This document shows, in pieces, positions 61,140-64,000 of a DNA stretch of 64,000 nt. Made by a program: the position numbers and the translations under genes. The stretch lies in assembly GCA_020310875.1 (NCBI GenBank), contig CM035432.1:98030512-98094511 (forward strand). The letters run 5' to 3'. The stretch is from Ceratopteris richardii. Lineage: Eukaryota; Streptophyta; Polypodiopsida; Polypodiales; Pteridaceae. Position 1 is the first letter of the stretch, and every line of letters begins with the position of its first letter. A model generated the notes under the pieces. It saw only the letters and a list, made by a program, of their open reading frames with translations. It was not told the DNA's origin and did no database searches.

Positions 61140-63238
61140 TAGAGCCATGAAAGAAGCCTTTTGGCACTTCCTTGTACCCATCCCTTATTGTAAGGAGTTA
61201 TGAGTGTATGACTACATGTATACCGATGCACCTAGTAAAGTTATCTACCTAAAAGGCAATTTGGATCGATTATTTTTAAGTTACCCAAACTTGACCCACA
61301 CATACATGGAAAGGATACAAGATATTTCTACTACAAAAGCAAGCCAGTTCACATAGAACCATAGGACCCATGGGTGTGTGATCTTCGAACCCTAAAGGAA
61401 CATATAAGGAGAAATTGAGAGACCCACATGAAATAATTTTTTTCCTAGCTAATTAGGTGCAGGAACATATTAACATGAGGCAAGCAGACCTCAAAGAGAT
61501 CAACAAAGAAGCAATAGGACATATAGAGATGGAGCGGAATTCCCACTTCCTAGACCTAGAGAAAATTCAAGGACTTTGAAGTCCTCTCATGTAGTAAAGG
61601 CCATGAAAAACTAATTGTATGGCACATGAGATCCATATGACCATGTAGTGGATTTCAAACAAGTTTTGTAGGTCGAACAGGTCAAGGGCATGTTTGTGTG
61701 ATTTGAGGCCTTAAAGGGAAAGGCCCTTGCTCCGCTCCAACCATTGAATCAAGGAAACTAACTTGGGATCATGCAATTTTTAGAGTCATTCATTATAGAT
61801 TTCTCTAAGAGTGGGATTAGGCATCATACCTCATGCTTTATCCATAGTTTCAAAAAAAGCTCTCAAGAGATGATGAGGTTGGTAGGAGAAGATTCAAGCA
61901 ATATCTTGAGTGATGCCTTTCTCCATGGCTCAAAACAAGGAAAAAACCTACGAAATAGAAAAACCAAACTAGTAGCCACAATAAATGATTTCTACATTTG
62001 TGGAGGCAACCACATGGCTAATGTTTGCCCTATGCAAGCACAAACTGCTACTGGGCAAGGTTTCCCCTATTGTAGTATTGACAAAAAGTACACCAATCAC
62101 CTAGTGCAAGATTTCCCTTACAATAAATAGGCAGGTCATCAGCATCCATAAATTAGATAGACCTATCAATAGTACCCTATAGTACCATAATCAATACCGT
62201 GTTTTGTATCAACAACAAAAAGCCCATAGACCTAAACAAGACTATCAACCACAATTGAGACCTTGAACAAGCCTATGCCAACAAGAACCTCCACCTCCTA
62301 TTGTAGTACCAAAAGATTATGCACTAATAAATGACAACCAAGGTGGACCTCTAGTACATGTGTCCTCGTTAAGTAGTAAGAATGATCAAAATACAAATAT
62401 TTTTTATTTGAATCATAGTGATAACTACTTGGAGTCTTTGGAGCACATAGACACCGATCAATATGAGTCTCCTCCATTTGAACCACATTGGGAACCTGAA
62501 CATGCAATTATCATGTATACCACCCCAAACACTAGACCATTGATTAGGTAGGTAAGACCAAAAGCATCTAGAGACCCTTGCTATAGATGTTCGGAAGACC
62601 ATTTTACACCAACCTAGGGTCAGGTAGGTGTAGTCTTACCATCCAAGGATATTGCCTTGACTATGGAAAGGAGCATCTTATTCGAGAGTGTACAAAAACT
62701 CCTTCCAATGTTGCTAGAACCACTCAAGTGAACGTATCATAGGGGTAGTGCATAGATCATAACAAGGTTTAGAATAGATCTCTCTAGTTCAAGTGGTTAC
62801 ATGAGCACATGCTCAAAATAAACCTAAAGATTTTTGCATGTGGCACTTCCATCCTAAGAGAAGGATTGATACTTCTGAACCTTTTTCTAAAAGACTTGGA
62901 CATGACATTCAAGACTTCCCAAGATCATCTTCATTTAGGGCCTAATGAAGTAAACCTAGAAAAGTGTTACTGACATGGAGATTTAGAAGTTGGACAAATT
63001 AAGCTATGCATAAAGATGGTGGAACTAGCTCAAGGTATGTTTGACAATAGAAATTTCTTCAACCTATCTAACTCCATAAAATGATAGTTGTACCTCCACA
63101 ACATATTGGAACAATTAGAGCAATCAACATCTCAGCAAGAGAATATAACACCACAAGAGACTCCTTCCATTCATGACAAAGTAGAAAGATCTACCGTTAG
63201 AGACGCATGTATTCCCAACTCTTTTGAGTCAAGGATAC
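61140..63238 (+). pseudogene. Gypsy-type gag with zinc-knuckle remnants
   Basis: The plus strand reads DPYDHVVDFKQVL...FEALKGKALAPLQPLN (about 61635-61745), the retrotransposon gag capsid core. SSNILSDAFLHGSKQGKNLR and a knuckle-like YICGGNHMANVC follow (to 62130). CYRCSEDH (about 62580) and DYGKEHLIRECTK (about 62655-62700) look like decayed CCHC motifs. Numerous stops. Its orientation is opposite to the gypsy pol on its left. It is terminated by a copia A LTR. Confidence 0.6.
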
Positions 63239-63468
63239 TGTTGATATATTTAGGTAGTAATGTGTGTGAACACTCTAGGACCACCGATGCACTTTTTTCC
63301 CTCTTTAGGAGGTTTTTCCCCCCAACTTGTATATACACCCATTGCCCTAATGGGATACTTATCTTTGTACATTCTAGTGGTAATACATTCAGTATTGTGT
63401 GTTGTTCTCCAAGCTTCTTCTTCTTCCTTGTTTTGTTCGCGTGCTTCCACAGACGTTTAACTCCAACA
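63239..63468 (+). repeat. 5' LTR of A6
   Basis: 230 bp, TGTTGATATATTTAGG to CTCCAACA. Confidence 0.92.
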
Positions 63469-63469
63469 A

Positions 63470-63482
63470 TTGGTATCAGAGC
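63470..63482 (+). other. Primer-binding site of A6
   Basis: TTGGTATCAGAGC, one base after the LTR, complementary to initiator tRNA-Met. Confidence 0.92.
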
Positions 63483-64000
63483 AGGTCGCCACTTCATCTA
63501 GGGTGTCATCTACACCTCTCCGGTTGTAGTCTCAAAATTGCACAAAATTTGGTGAGCATACTCAGGGTTTTCAGAGATCTAAACATCTTTGCTCTATTGT
63601 GTTGAAATCGTGATCTGAGCTCGTTTTGGCCTCCGAATGCACTATAGCAACACTTGTGCAGGCTATTTCATCTTTTTCTGCCAAAGGTATATACCAGTTT
63701 TGGTTCACCAATATAAGCATCTCAAAGTCTTCTACAGGTTTAGCAAAATTCGTCTTGGTAGTTTTGTTCAACTTTTTAAGATACATTCAACTTTCTGCAT
63801 CAAGGTATTTTACTCACCAGCCATAGTTGAAAGCAGTGGTGCATTTCGTATATTGGTTGTTGAGGAGAGTTGGATGGTACCAACTATCCATTATGAGCTT
63901 ATATGATGCGACATGTATTAGTTACAAAAGGACTATGGAACATTGTGCAGGGTGTTGAAAGATGTCCTATTATACCTGCGAATATAGGTACTACAAATAC

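Larger units (their letters stand above)
63239..64000 (+). mobile_element. Copia family A, copy A6 (start; continues beyond window)
   Basis: 5' LTR, primer site, leader and gag N-terminus. The gag start codon has become ATA at about 63822 (CCATAGTTGAAAGCAG against CCATGGCTGAAAGCAG in A1). The frame after it is MV-P-T-like, with further changes. Confidence 0.9.

Overview
The window is nuclear DNA from a land plant with a large, repeat-rich genome. It holds one recognisable host gene, split by multi-kilobase introns, set among plant-type Ty1/copia, Ty3/gypsy, LINE, SINE and CACTA sequences and long microsatellites. I cannot name the species; a fern, lycophyte or gymnosperm would fit introns this long. 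There is no bacterial-type operon, CRISPR array, rRNA gene or functional tRNA gene.

Layout. 1-3.3 kb: an almost complete APE-type LINE (copy A, + strand) ending in a (TC)69 microsatellite. 3.8-7.9 kb: simple repeats and tandem duplications. 8.0-26.8 kb: minus-strand gene for Notchless (NLE), a WD40 ribosome-assembly factor. Six exons are placed to the base (252 codons plus 2 nt, about half the protein); the rest lies beyond the left edge. Its introns contain a MITE-like element, CA/poly-C tracts, a zf-RVT LINE fragment and a 5'-truncated LINE (copy C). 27-28.2 kb: two SINE-like elements. 28.3-35.9 kb: two copia copies of one family (A1 and A2) joined tail to tail. 35.9-37.8 kb: the terminus of a CACTA transposon, a second SINE copy and direct repeats. 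37.9-52.6 kb: more copies of copia family A in both orientations (A3, A5, A4), with LINE copy B nested inside A5. 52.6-54.6 kb: a decayed minus-strand coding stretch that I do not recognise. 54.7-58.1 kb: a second copia family (B). 58.2-58.9 kb: another family A fragment. 58.9-60.5 kb: minus-strand gypsy pol. 61.1-63.2 kb: plus-strand gypsy-type gag. 63.24 kb to the end: the start of a further family A element.

The only gene likely to be functional is NLE. Every transposable-element ORF is interrupted, although LINE A and copia A1/A2 still show catalytic motifs. The most informative patterns are the inverted junctions between retroelement pieces, a large tail-to-tail retroelement palindrome, stop codons that mostly look like C-to-T changes at CAG/CAA/CGA, a conserved stem-loop at the LINE 3' ends, and about a dozen independent local tandem duplications. 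I see no convincing new multi-gene system. The best candidates for something undescribed are the copia palindrome as a hairpin-RNA source, the new-looking LINE and SINE families, and the unknown coding stretch at 52.6-54.6 kb.
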